From the NCBI RefSeq assembly GCF_900634625.1, contig NC_041039.1, forward strand, positions 9,729,006-9,793,005: a DNA stretch of 64,000 nt, in the 5' to 3' direction. The position numbers were made by a program, and so were the translations under genes. The notes beneath the pieces are model-generated. The model saw nothing but the letters and a program-made list of their open reading frames with translations. It did no database searches and was not told where the DNA came from. Source of the DNA: Parambassis ranga (lineage: Eukaryota > Chordata > Actinopteri > Ambassidae). Below are positions 38,826 through 50,582 of this stretch, in pieces (the stretch's first letter is position 1; every line of letters starts with the position of its first letter).

Positions 38826-41800
38826 TTATAAATTCCTTGTTGTCTGTGTTTTGTCTTTTTCTTCCAGTTCTAATATATAAACAGTACAACTCATAAAATA
38901 AAATTAACTCTAGATTTGTTTTTTGTTTAGAAGCACGTGTAAATTAGTTTAGCCATTTAGCTCCATTTACTCCATCTCATTGAAGACTGTCTCACTACCT
39001 TCTCTTAGAGTTGCAGCCAATTATGGTAATAATAAGTGGTTACAATTACTTCTAACATGTCCTTAATTACCGAAGCAAGTACTGACTGGTCTGGACATGT
39101 TTCTGTGGCTTCCTTATGTATGTTAAAAATAACTGTGATTTAAAAATGCATGTTCAGTGATGAAGCAGTTTTTCTCCCCCCCCCAACGTCTTGCATTGCA
39201 AGGAAAAAAATCGAAAATGAACAAACTTGTTCTAGTTGAGCTAGGCTAGGAAATCCATTTAATTGGACTGAAGTATCCAGCTGATGCACAGATAGATGTG
39301 ACTTTATCTAATCTGTCTCAACATCATTCCATTTAAAGTTTCCATTATTTCCATACTTGTTGACATTTTATCATTGATTTTTGTGACATATTTATACAGA
39401 CACATCTATTAAGTTTCCATGACGTGAAACTCTATTGTAATAGTTTAGTGGTTCTACCTAAAAGAGGGCTTTGCTCCCACACAGCAGCATGTAAGCTCAA
39501 GTTCAAATCTGTACTGGTTATTGCCACAGTGTGCATCACTGCGGCAGCATAAGTGACGTGACAGGCTCTAATGTAGGAGGACAGGTGACGCACAGTGGGG
39601 GAAGGCATCCCATGAGACACACTGTGAACCAGGTTGGAGATTGTATGTGTGAAATGTCACTTTGAATCAACACGCCAGTAGACCTTCAGTAGCAGCATTA
39701 CATAGAATTGCTGTGTTGGAGATGCACATTAAAATATTACAAGGACAAATGCTCTGTATGTGTCACTGAGTAAGAGGTGTCTATAACAATCTGAGGTGTT
39801 GAAAAGTTAAGTATTTTTTAACCAGAAGAAAAAAAAAACTTTTTCACATTTGCCTTTGCTGTTATGATGCTGGCCTTTAAATTTGTGCAACTATATGTCT
39901 CACATTTAGTTAAGTGGTAATTATGGCACATTCAGAGTGTGATTTAATGACAGTGTGATACGACTTGACCCAGTTTTACTTGCACTAAGTGACTGCTTTG
40001 CTGCATTCATCAGTATTAATCATGATAAAATATCTGTAAAACTATTACTAAATAACAGCTCCATCAGTCTCTGTTGTCTTCTTTGTGTATTGCTCCACAA
40101 TTCTAAACAAAGTACAAACAATTAACCCATAAAGCGTTATGCCAGCTAAACATGTGTCATGTTTCATAACCACACTGACATTAGCTTTTAGCTTGTAGCA
40201 CAATAGTTTTATAGTCATACAAAGCCGCTAGTGTGAGGCAGTTGCACAAATGTACACTAAAATTAACCTATTCATGGATGTGTTGTATCGAACAACACTA
40301 AGGTGGTACCTACTAAATGTTACATTCACTGCATACTGGTGAAGTTCCTTCCCTTCCACCATTCATAGCTGTAAAGGTTCCATTGTTTTACGCTTGTTAA
40401 CAGCATCATAGCAATATAGTGTGAATCCACCTATAACCCAGAGTTAAATAAACGTGTTCAGTCAGATGAGTCACTTCCTAGCTTGTAATACATGTAATAC
40501 TTGTAATAAGTGTTTAACAGTCATTATTTATGTCAGAATAAATCAATTATTTTTCCATATAGCCTGCAGAGCAACCAGTAAACTCAGCTCATTGAGTGGT
40601 GCCACAGTATCCAATGATTACACACTTTGACCAGATCAAACCTAACACTTTAAACACAACTTGCAGCTACATGTAGCCCCCTCTCTTTTACCCTTCATGC
40701 TATGTGTTTTTCTCATTATGTCCCCAGTGTGTGACACTGGTCAGCCGGCTATTCTCTCGAGCCAATTAAAAAAACATCCATGAAATACACGAAAACGCAG
40801 CTACACACTAATCATGCAATATGTCATGTATTATTAACCAGGTTCTGAATAAAACATAAAGGTTAGTGTTTTCTAAATTATTCTCACAGGAAAAGGAGAA
40901 AAACATGGAAGATATTTGTCTGATGCTGTCCTGCAGCTTGAATTAATAGTTCTTAAGATTTAGTGTTCTTTTAACAGTAATTCTGTGTTTTTTCTTCATG
41001 GTCAACAACTCTACACACTTATTAGTTATATTATATTTACTTTATAATCTAAACACGATGAACGTTTTTAAACAAATCACTTTTTAACACTGATATTTCT
41101 TTGTAACTGGAGATTTGGAAGCATTTGATTTATAGCCCCTTGGTATCAAAATAAAATATTGTGTCTGAAATTGGTCTTTCCATTACCAGGTGGTTAGATA
41201 ATGGTGGCAGAAACAAACAACAGAGGACCAAGGCTAATACTACCTCTAGGAAATGCAGTCGTTTCACAATTCAACAGAGATTTACTATCCAGTGATTGTG
41301 CTCCCTAGAGACAGGACCACCCTCTGAGTAAGACACAAAATGGTTGCAGATAGAGCTCTCATCAATAAGTCATTGGAGGTCAGCTTAGTGTTTGCGGGTG
41401 GGAAACTGGTGGCTAATCAAGTAAAGAGAGTCAAAGTATTGGTTTTTTAAAGCGTTAATTCAAACAAATGATGTGTGAAGGACACTGTGATGAACACTAC
41501 AGATGTGTTAGGAAAACACATGGATCTGTACTGTTGTTTAAAATGAAATGTGGGAAGCTGTTCATGGCACTCTAATTGAATTCTTCTTTGTCATTGACTG
41601 TTCATCAGTTCAAGCAAAGTCAAGCATAATTTTGAGGCAGAGAAAAAACAAACTGTAGCATGAAAAAGGCAAAATATTGTCCTCATTTAAATGAAACACT
41701 AATGATCTGTATTCTCTAATGATATTTAATGACATTTTCTTCATATTGTCAACAGTAAGAATTGCCATTAATACCATAGCAAAACAGTGTTATTTTTTAT

Positions 41801-42949
41801 TTAAAAAAATATAGACAGATTTATGTTTATTAACATTTGTGCATAATCATGAAGCAGAACCTGCAAAAACCAGGCTACTCAGTCATTGCTATGCCTGAAA
41901 TAAAGATGCGCCCAGCTTGAACATTAAAGATCCATCAACTCTTGTGAAAGCCAAATAGCTGCCATGTGGACAGATTTACATTTCAATATGGCTAAAACAT
42001 ACCATAGGTGACACAAGCAAATTGAAATCATAGAGCATCCCCATCTGAGGTACCCCCCCCATCAAGGAATGAAGAAGAATCCTTGTAACTGAATGATGCA
42101 ATCTGCCCACTGGCAGAAATGTTGGTGGTCTCCTGCTCTACACAACATGAGATGAGAACAGCTGATCCCATTTGTAAGCTTATGACTTTGCTGCCTCAAC
42201 AATATGGAATAGACATGTGACCGGTAATTTCTGTGATGTTTCTCGCTGGGGACCGATGATTTAATTACCACTACAGCTGATATATTGTCGGCCTGCTGCA
42301 CCGCAGTGATAAGATGGCTCCAGACTAACTTCCTGAGATACATTTATAACTTTGGTGCCTCGGGCTATACTATTGTTATTATGATAGTATGATGATGATG
42401 TTTTTAATCACTATATGAAAACACTCATGCATCATTAAAATGTAATATAATTACACTAATTAAGAAAAATAATTCTTGAGGGTGCATATTATGTGATGAC
42501 GGTATTCATTTGCTATTTTAATGGATTTGGTGCTCTTATAGAGTTTCTTGGATTCAGCACCCTGGACAGCACCATGTTATATTTTCCCCTTATAGGTGCT
42601 GCTGCTGGCTATCTGTTCTTGTTTGAATAAACAGACTAGCATTCAGAAATTTAGCCAACAGTTAGCCTAAGAGACCACTGCTTAAGAGACATTTATTGTC
42701 ATGAACTATGACAAGGGCTAGGAATAAGAAAGTGGGCTACAGGATGATTAACAGTAGCTCAGCATGCAACATTAATTCCACTTTTTTTTATTACCCATTG
42801 TTATCCACTACCGTTCATCAGATATTCTTAAGGTCACAAGAAGACCTTGCTGAACCACGAGTCAACCAAACAAGGATTCAGACCTGACTTTACTTGTTCT
42901 CTGTTGTAAGATTGTCACAAAAAGTAAAGTACATTAGAATAAATTGGCT

Positions 42950-43720
42950 GCTCACTGCTTTCTATGTCAGAAAAGCCTGGACTTAGCATTCAGCAGAAAA
43001 TCTCTGGCTCCTCTTCAGGAGTGGACAAAGTGCCTAACAAGATCTTCTTGCTGTCCGCTGCAGCAGGTAACCCCTCTCCAAGGTTTGGCTCTGACAAGTA
43101 ACCCATCTTACATTCAAATGGAGACTTCCCTGTGAACAAGACCTTCAGCATATTTGCAAGTGCATTGATCCCACAAGTGCTGGGATTTCCAAGTGGATGA
43201 ATTGGATGCAGCCAGGCAGTGCAATGTGGTTTCTTCTGATTAACTCTCCCATATGGTCATTTAACTGAGTGTTGAAGGCCAAGGGGAACAATGCAGCGGC
43301 ATTTTACAAGAAGAAAGAAACCCCAGAAATTTAGAGAAGAACTAGGGCCCAACAAAGACAGAACACCAAGGGGAAAATGAATCATTCAGGCTGAGGAGAG
43401 GCTGTCCCCCACTGACCACCACAGATCTCCCTAGCTGACACAGAGGGAACGGAAGTGGAAGTCCACAGCAATGCAGGACCAACTTATTATTCGTATTGCC
43501 TGTTTGTGCTTTGTCAAAGTCTGCTTCCAGGGTTCAGCAGTGACAGGTTGGCATATTATGAAGCAGGATGGCTAAGCCTCTGAACCACTGGTAGAAACTG
43601 GTGAACCCCATTAAATACTAATCCTATTTTTCAGAAAAGGATTGGGGACACTGCAAGACTGCAGTCACCTTTTTCTACCTCCATATGCAAAAAGGGGATA
43701 CAGTGTTGAGAAATAGTGAT
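42950..43720 (-). mobile_element. Ty3/gypsy retrotransposon relic (polymerase region)
   Basis: Read on the minus strand, about 43610-43575 gives GFTSFYQWFRG. This matches the GFxxFYRRFI motif at the reverse transcriptase/RNase H junction of Ty3/gypsy elements and is followed by TLEADFDKAQT (family: PEADxAFxxLK). Further along, 43130-43060 gives FTGKSPFECKMGYLSEP, matching the integrase stretch STGxSPFExxxGYQPP. The order RT, RNase H, integrase is correct for the minus strand, but the spacing is far too short. Large internal deletions, stops and frameshifts have therefore removed most of the RNase H and integrase. No long terminal repeats were found. Confidence 0.65.
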
Positions 43721-45979
43721 TGTAGTCTCGGGGGAGTTGGCCCAGTCACCCGTTACTAACGGGTGGCGATCTTCATGCTCCGGAGGAATACTGGTCCAGA
43801 TAGTTTAAACAACGAGATTCATACAGAAATACCAGGATATGATGAATTTCACACTTTGATCCAGGAGACTGGAGTTCCTGTGACTGATCATTACTTTTTC
43901 ACATAGTTATGACTTAATGTATGCTTTTCCTTAATTATATTGTTTCCAGGTGCTGGTTAGACAACTAAACTTTGTGGTCAGGTTTGGGAAAAGATTACAG
44001 TTTAGGCTAGTTTAGGACATCCCTCTAGGACCAGGTAAAGTAGAATAGCAACAACTTGAAGTGAAGCCTGTGGACATTCATCAAGGGCAGTGGCCTTTAT
44101 GGCTCCCTCTAGACAGTTGAAGTAAATTCCCTTCTCCTCACTCAGGAATATAGGGTGTTATTGTCACCAGACCGGGACATAGGCTGTATTAAGAAGATTT
44201 GGACCAAACCAACTTATTAGAGGAATAAGATATTATAGAGAACACAGCTTGGTGCCTTCACCACCTGTCTCAGCAGAACCACTAGACAAAAGATAATCAA
44301 GTGCTGGTGATTGGTTCTGGTACTGGTGCTGTACAACAACAGCCTTTAGTTGGTTTTATGTCAACATTGTGAACTCAGAGAAAGTGTCATTTTAGTGTCC
44401 ATGAGTTGATCGGTTATTTTTAAATACAGCAGCATGAGCTAAAATATTTGCAAATGTTGAAGTCAAATATAGTTATGATTTTAGCTCTGTGGAGTATTTA
44501 TACTCCACCAATGCCTTATTCAAAAAAACGAAGAAGTTGTATTCATTTTAAACTGATATTTCAATCCTTTGACTAAATTTCTCTGCTGGAATTCCTTTAG
44601 AATTTCCCTCTTAAGAGTCTTCAAATACTTGGGAGGGGGAAAAAGGAGCACAGCAAATTCCTGGGAGGGAAAGGCTGTCGACAGCCTGTCATGTTCAAAG
44701 GCTTCTTCAGAGCGGGACAGTACCTCTACTCCTGAAGCAGTAAACAATGCAGTTAGACTCATCATACATATGAGCTGCTAATGAAAAAATGTGATCTATG
44801 CAGAAATTTAAATGAGCACGGAGATGTCACAATGCTGCATTTGTGTCAGTCGTTTGGTGTCATTTACAAAAATCAATTGAGAATCCAACCTCAGGGTGAT
44901 GAAGATTGTTATTGCGAAAACAGTGCTGTCATTTGGGGAATGGAAGAGTTTAAAATGTGTGTCTTTTTTTGTCATGAGCATTAGGCAGTTTAGTCTGCAA
45001 TGAATGATGTTGTTAGGGATTAAATGTGCAGTTGTGGGTGTTGCAGATGCTTATATATGTCAGGGGGAAAAAAAGGTAGCAGACATTTTTCCTATTCTCT
45101 CTTCTGTTTTTATTTCACCCCTTTATCTGACATCGCTCTTTCTGTCTCACTGTCTCACAGAGAATTATTAAAGTATATGTCCACTCACATTTCCCAAATG
45201 ACAAATGATTTTCTTGAACTCGTCGATTGCTCTGATTTCGCTGTTTAAAAAGAATCAATCACCTTTTAAAAAAGCTGATGGCAGCTGTAAATATGCCTTC
45301 ACCATACTTATCTCAGAGCAATAGTGCCTGCATTTGTCTTGTGATTTTAGTGCCACTTTGAGAGGACCGAACCAGCCGCCACCACACTTTATTTTAAATA
45401 AGCTACATGGTTGACAAGTTATGTTTATTGAGGACAATATAAACAGCAGTGAAGTGCCACTTTTAAGGACAGTGAATGTCCCATGTTATTTCTTCTTCTT
45501 CTTGTTTTGTAAGCTCAACACAATGATACCTGGAGAAAGAGTCTTGCTGACTTTCAAGTGACTGAACTGTGTCTCATTTAGAGCACTTAAAATTTCATTC
45601 ATCAGTTTACACTTTAAAGGGAAACTAATAGTGTAGCAATATGCATTTAGCCTAACCACTGTTTTCAACTATACAGTCATTTGCCTTTGCTGCTTGCACC
45701 TGTCTTCTTCTCTCAAGGCCCTAATCAGGACTGATTGCTACAATGCAGGCTATTTATAAGTACAGACCAAATGCCAAATCTGTTTTCTCACCTACATTTG
45801 ATATCAGCCAGTCGCACTGCCCATAAAAACCTGGCTGGCTGTGCGCCTAAAGCGCCGCTGTCCCTTGCGAACTGTAAAATAAGGGATTCATCTACTGCCC
45901 ACGGAAGTATCAAGTTGAAGTAGTGCTCTAACTAACTCATAAATTATGAGCCTGCTATTTGGTTTGTTTGCTCGTGTGT
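43721..45979. other. Sequence between gypsy relic and nrg3 5' region
   Basis: Begins with the 19-base inverted repeat and may include unrecognised remains of the gypsy element. A 20-base hairpin lies at 44489-44508 (GTGGAGTAT stem). No gene was recognised. Confidence 0.5.
43747..43765. repeat. 19-base inverted repeat
   Basis: CACCCGTTA (43747-43755), one base, then TAACGGGTG (43757-43765). It adjoins the 5' side of the gypsy relic on its own strand. Confidence 0.9.
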
Positions 45980-46084
45980 GCCGCTGGTGGAAGACATCGG
46001 GGTGGCGCCTCCCTCCTCCTCTCATTCTTTACCTCCCTCCCGCCCTCTCCGCTCCCTGGGGTGTGTCTATGGTAGCGCCTTTCC

Positions 46085-46109
46085 TGTGTGTGTGTGTGTG
46101 TGTGTGTGT
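46085..46109. repeat. (TG)n microsatellite in the nrg3 5' region
   Basis: About 12 uninterrupted TG units lie in the putative promoter or leader of nrg3, followed by CT runs at 46198-46220 and 46557-46575. The length is likely polymorphic. Confidence 0.9.
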
Positions 46110-46197
46110 TGGTGGCGTGCGCTGCTGTTGCTGCCGCCTCCTCCCTGTGCCTCCTCTATCTGCATCTGCTGCAGAGCTTAGCCAACACGCATCTATG

Positions 46198-46220
46198 CTC
46201 TCTCTCTCTCTGTCTCTCTC
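46198..46220. repeat. (CT)n tract, nrg3 5' region
   Basis: A short CT dinucleotide tract with one G interruption, part of the pyrimidine-rich sequence upstream of nrg3. Confidence 0.85.
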
Positions 46221-46556
46221 TTGTTTTTCCCACTACCTTCCTGTTTCCACCCACCAAATTTCCCTTCTTTCTTCTGCTCTTCTGATAAGGGAGTCAGCGC
46301 ACACCTACAGCTCCTGGGGTCTGAGGGGGGAGAGATGGGGCAGCCACTGTTCGTCACTTTGGAGTATTGAGGACGGCGGTGAATTGGAGGAGAGCGCCGG
46401 ATGGGATAGGAGCCGTGAAACCCACATCACTCACCGAGGATTGAGCAAGCCTCCCCTCCTCTCCCTCCCCTCCCTTCTCTCACTCTCAGTCTCTCCCTAG
46501 TCTGCAGCCTCCAAGAACAGCCGCCGCATCATTTTTTCACAGCAGCAGCCCCCTCC

Positions 46557-46575
46557 CTCTCTCTCTCTCTCCCCC
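46557..46575. repeat. (CT)n tract, nrg3 5' region
   Basis: A second CT tract, directly before the candidate leader segment at 46600-47000. Confidence 0.85.
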
Positions 46576-47040
46576 ATCCTCGCTTCTCACCGTCTCCCTG
46601 CTTTTGCTGCTTGCAGCACTGTGGGAATGCAGCGAAGGTAAACGTCTTCTTTTTTCCCCGGACCTATCATCACAGTGACGGACTGCAGACAGACAGTTCA
46701 TTCCGAGAAATCAAGAGTGGGGTGGTCAGCGTTGGGCTTGGACCTGGATCAGGTGGATTTAGCCCGCTCCCCAGGACAGCACCAGCATCATATCACATCA
46801 GCCCTGCCTCGTTTCAGTTTCGGTGGCTTTTACCGGCTTGGATTACCGACAGCTGGAGCCATCAAACGGGTGGCCGTTCCTGAGGGCTGAGGCAAAGTTG
46901 AGGCAGTCTACGAAAACACTGCAAGTAAAAAAGAGCAAACCCTGCAGAACGCAGGCTGTACAAGGTAAAATGAACTCTAATGAAACCTGAGACAACGGAG
47001 CAACAGAAGGACAAACTGTGGTTTGTATTTTAAGGACCGT

Positions 47041-47262
47041 ATGCGGCCGATAATCAACCCATTGAGAGTGGAGAAGGGTGCTGCCATAGCCAGGATTGTT
47101 GGTCTACGCACGCACACACGCACATGGATTTACAGCTCCAGTCTGAAGCTCACCACGCACCGGATCGATATCCCTCTCCGTTCGTTTTTGCGACGGCTTT
47201 TTAACAAGGGAGTGAAGCAACCTGGGATTTATCATCGCTTCGTTAGCGCTGAACTACAGTGA
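47041..47262 (+). other. Upstream open reading frame in the nrg3 leader
   Basis: A 73-residue ATG-initiated frame lies about 410 bases upstream of the nrg3 start. It is rich in Arg and Ile and has no recognisable domain. If retained in the mature leader it would be expected to reduce initiation at the nrg3 ATG. It may equally lie in a 5' UTR intron (candidate donor after 46964, acceptor ending at 47608). There is no sign that it encodes a functional protein. Confidence 0.25.
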
Positions 47263-47672
47263 GGCGCACCCTCGCCTCGCTCTCTCACCTGTCCATAACC
47301 TGTGTGCTGGTGTGAAAGTGTGTATATTCTTGTTCATTTCTGTGCGTATGTGTGAGTGTAGGTGTGTGATTGGTTTGTTGTCCGCCAGAGGGAGTGTAGG
47401 TTATATTGCTTGTGTATGCATTTGAGAGCTGTGCCAGCTTTTAATTAGTAGTACGTGACTGTGTGTGTATGTATTGTATTGTATGTGCTGTGCTTGTGCA
47501 CTATGTTTTATGTTTGTGCATGTAGGCGTGTGGATAGGCATTGTGTTGGTATTAACTTAAGATGAGCAGCATTTCTTCTGCACCACATCTCCTTCCTCCT
47601 TCATGCAGTTGTATCATTTTGCCACCTGTTTGACCTCCCGAACCCCCTAAGAGACCAAAAGCCTCCTGCAGG

Positions 47673-48513
47673 ATGAGTGAGCGCTGTGGTGCAAGCTCTC
47701 TGGCTCCCATGACGCTGGAGGAGCCAGGGGCTGAACAGGCGTCCCCTAGAGCCCCGGGCCCTCTCCGCTGTGGCCCCTGTGCGGTGTGGCCTCGCCAGCA
47801 GACCTGGCTGTGTGCTGTGCCTCTGGTCATGGGTTTTGTGGGACTAGGACTCAGTCTCATGCTGCTGAAATGGATTGTGGTGGGGTCTGTCCAAGATTAT
47901 GTCCCCACTGACTTGGTGGATCCTAAAGGAAGCATTGGACAGGACCCTATATTTCTCTCCAAACCCAGTGCCATGCCCAAGGGGCCAGACATTTCCACCG
48001 CCACTACTAATTTAGCTGTTTCTACAACAGCAATGGTGTCGACTACCACGCCACTAGCCGCAGATGGTACTGCCCCGGCTCCAAGAACTCGATCAGGGCC
48101 ACCAGCAAACCACTCGGCCAATGGCAGCACTGCCAATGGAGATGGAAACCGCGCCCCACACCTTCATAATCGTGTTGGGACCCGCCTTAGCGGGACTGCG
48201 GTTACCACTTCTGCTACTCGCTCCACCCGACTCACCCCACCACCCAGTGGTAAGGAGGTCACCCCTCGCACTGTCAGAAAAGGAAGCAGCAGTGCTAATG
48301 GACGTAACGGGGCTGCCAACTCAAAGCCTGGACAGACTTCTGCTACCATCACCACTACGGCATCTACCACCACTACAGCTACTGTGAAGACCACAGCTAA
48401 GGGTCAGCCCACCACCTCTCAGCCAGCAGCCCCAGTCAAGCCAACATCACGTTGGAATCATGGGCGCCCAGGCAAGGGCCCGGCCACACGCCCACATCAC
48501 CGCTTCAGAACAC
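47673..48513 (+). CDS. nrg3: Neuregulin 3, first coding exon (partial gene)
   Basis: NRG3 is a membrane-anchored EGF-family growth factor that signals through the ERBB4 receptor tyrosine kinase, mainly in the nervous system. The exon encodes 280 complete codons plus one base, so the following intron is phase 1. What I see: RQQTWLC at residues 41-47, a hydrophobic segment at about 45-70 (GLGLSLMLLKWIVVGSV at 57-73), then YVPTDLVD at 76-83, all closely matching the N-terminal signature of vertebrate NRG3. Residues 108-260 form a Thr/Ser/Pro-rich stalk with sequons NHS (146) and NGS (150), as expected of an O-glycosylated spacer. The ATG has A at -3 and is the first in frame. The exon ends before GTAAGT at 48514. 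The EGF-like domain is absent and must be on later exons outside the window. The frame reads on only 12 codons past the donor, so it is not a complete gene. Teleosts may have nrg3a and nrg3b; I cannot say which this is. Confidence 0.93.
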
Positions 48514-48519
48514 GTAAGT
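48514..48519 (+). other. nrg3: Splice donor of nrg3 coding exon 1
   Basis: The sequence CAC|GTAAGT matches the vertebrate U1 consensus. It falls where homology to the NRG3 N-terminal exon ends, just before the expected EGF-like exon. Splicing here leaves one base of codon 281 (phase 1), in keeping with the phase 1 introns common around EGF-like modules. Confidence 0.85.
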
Positions 48520-50582
48520 TCACTCTTGGGTTTATGGAGATGTATGAGTGAGTGCAGATATGTCAGGTTATCTGTGTGAGTGTTGCAGGAGAGCTCTTTT
48601 CTGGGCCTTTATGGCAGTAAGAATGGTGTTTCAGTATAGGAACCAGTTATCATCTATACCCATATGCCTGGATAAAGAAACCCTCCTTTGTCTGATATGC
48701 TTTGTTATAAGTCATGGTGTGAGAATATAATTTTTTTTCCTTTTACATCCACATGGAAAGTGGATACTTCAGCAGCTTAGCATTAATCATATTCATTAGC
48801 AGAGGCAGATATCAGGGGATATTCTCAGTATTTTCACCCCTCTCGTCTTTATCTTTCACTTGTGCATTAATCCGATATGAATCTTACCTCCGGAGGAGTA
48901 TTTTTTTCCCTCACAGTGGTTCAAGTACCATTAAAGGCACAGCTCCCTCTAGTTGAATTTATTTTGTCTGTTAGTGTTTGGATGTTAAAGTTGGAATGTG
49001 TGCTGTGACCAAGGACACCATATTTGTGTTATGAAAACAAATAACAAGAGCTGGTGAGGTGTCGAAGTGGGAGAAGGGTTAGCTCTCACCTCCTGTCCAG
49101 AGGAATCAGATATAGCAAGGCCCCATATCCCATTTAGATGAGAGGATACTGGGAGCAGAATGTTGCAGGTACTGCTTTCACACTGCAGCGAGATACTGAA
49201 GGTGTGTGTGTGAGGTGGGGGGGGGGGGTGGAGGGTGACTCTGAGAGGGAAATAGATGGATACAGGGATGAAAAGAAGGTTTCAGAGGACAAGTGGAAAT
49301 AGACAAGGTAGGTAAATGGGGAAAAAAGAGAAAAAACATTTTGAAAAACAACAAAGTTGAAGGAAGGAAGAGAATGCGGGAAGCATAACAAAGCAGGAAA
49401 ATGAAGAGTGGGAGCTCTGAGAAGAGGCAGATGGAAAAGGCTAAGTGAGGGAAAGGCTTGAGGGAGATAGAGGGTACAAAGCAGGGGAGTAGTGAATTTT
49501 GCATATTTTGCATTGTGAAAACAGGGAAGACTGTGATTATCAATTCCACAAGGGGCATGTTTTTAACATCACACAGATTTTCTTTTTCAGATGTGGGTGG
49601 GGCAGGATGTGAGAGTAATCATGTCTGTAGAATCTATTTTTTTCCCCTCTTAACTCATGGCATTGCTGTTGGGGCATTGTGGGATTTAATTGTTGTCTTT
49701 GATTTAACTTTTAGCTGGTGATAATCTTTATTTAGTGCATTTTTAGCCTTACATAGCTTCCTGTAAGTGAATTATGAAGTAGTTTCCTGTTCTTGTTTTA
49801 GCAGACTGCTCCAGAGGGCAATGACAAAATGTTTGAAAACTGAAACCTTCATTTCTCTACAGTTCTGGTGTGGATCATATGTTTGGACAGCAGTTCCGGT
49901 TGATTACATATTATCCTCTCATTTATCCATGGCATCGATTACGCCGACAAACAGTGATCAAATGACGTTTTGTTCTTTACTTTTGGATCGGATATTTTTA
50001 GCAAAGCTGGGGTGATTAATAAACTTAATATGTGTTGGGTGCAGTTAGACAACTTTGTTGATTGTGACAGTGGATAGAAATACCTATAGATGTTTCTGGG
50101 ACTCCTCCTGCAGAACAATCCACTGCTTCAGAGTCAATTACATCACTTGAAAAAGAGCTGCCAAACAGCTGAAAGCTGCCAAAGCAGGCAGCCCCCTTGT
50201 GTGAACACCAGGAAGCATCTGTTTGTACTGTATATTATAAAAGGGCACCGCCTTCAGAAGCTAAAGCATACTTAGTAAAGCTGCGCTCCGTTAATAAAAG
50301 CTTTCAAATATAAAAGTGATTTTCACTGGAAGTTGATGCTTTTGATAAATCTCTGGCCTACATGTTGACATCATGCACAGTGGGCTGACATTTTGGCCCA
50401 CTTGTTGTCTTTATCCCTGCATTTCGTAAATATCTGTCAGGCAACAGGTGGCACTTTACGGGCACCGAAACACATCTCTGCAATGCTCAGTCATTTTGCC
50501 AATATTTTAATAATCTCCTTGAAAGAAATGTAATCCTTTGTAACTACAACACAGAAAACACAGAATTATGTCATTTAATAAT
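48520..50582 (+). other. nrg3 intron 1, proximal part
   Basis: No exon recognised. A poly-G run with adjoining TG units lies near 49200-49235, and purine-rich sequence runs from 49230 to 49480, which explains the Ser/Phe-rich frames on the opposite strand. Confidence 0.6.

Larger units (their letters stand above)
32571..42949. other. Gene desert
   Basis: Contains the palindrome at 32972, the tRNA-like segment near 34150, a G-rich run at 35984-36003, a short CTG-rich stretch near 37149-37171 and the TA run at 38788. No gene was recognised. Confidence 0.6.
45980..47672 (+). promoter_or_regulatory. nrg3: Probable nrg3 promoter and 5' UTR region
   Basis: Base composition changes sharply from the AT-rich desert to CT-rich, CpG-containing sequence from about 45980. 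It includes a TG run, CT runs at 46198-46220 and 46557-46575, and many short GC-rich stretches. This is typical of the 5' end of a neuronal gene with a long leader. I cannot place the transcription start or a TATA box. Upstream ATGs occur at 46627 (5 codons), 46970 (7 codons), 47041 (74 codons) and 47562 (24 codons), each ending before the nrg3 ATG. Candidate leader splice sites are donors after 46637 (AAG|GTAAAC) and 46964 (AAG|GTAAAA), and an acceptor ending at 47608 after a long pyrimidine tract. Whether the leader is spliced is inference. Confidence 0.6.

Noticed and set aside
45720..45760. GACTGATTGCTACAATGCAGG read as a LINE motif, and TATTTATAAG as a TATA box
   Set aside because: The LINE resemblance stops after a few codons, and there is no evidence for transcription initiation at that position.
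45946..46500. 184-codon plus-strand frame before nrg3
   Set aside because: It is Ser/Leu/Cys-rich because it runs through TG and CT tracts. Two other frames are open over the same low-complexity DNA, and no domain is visible.
47552..47860. 102-codon minus-strand frame overlapping the nrg3 exon, with similar ones at 47897-48136 and 48164-48394
   Set aside because: They are shadows of the GC-rich nrg3 coding exon on the opposite strand.
48064..48387. 107-codon plus-strand frame inside nrg3 exon 1
   Set aside because: An overlapping frame produced by the repetitive ACC/ACT codons of the Thr-rich stalk.
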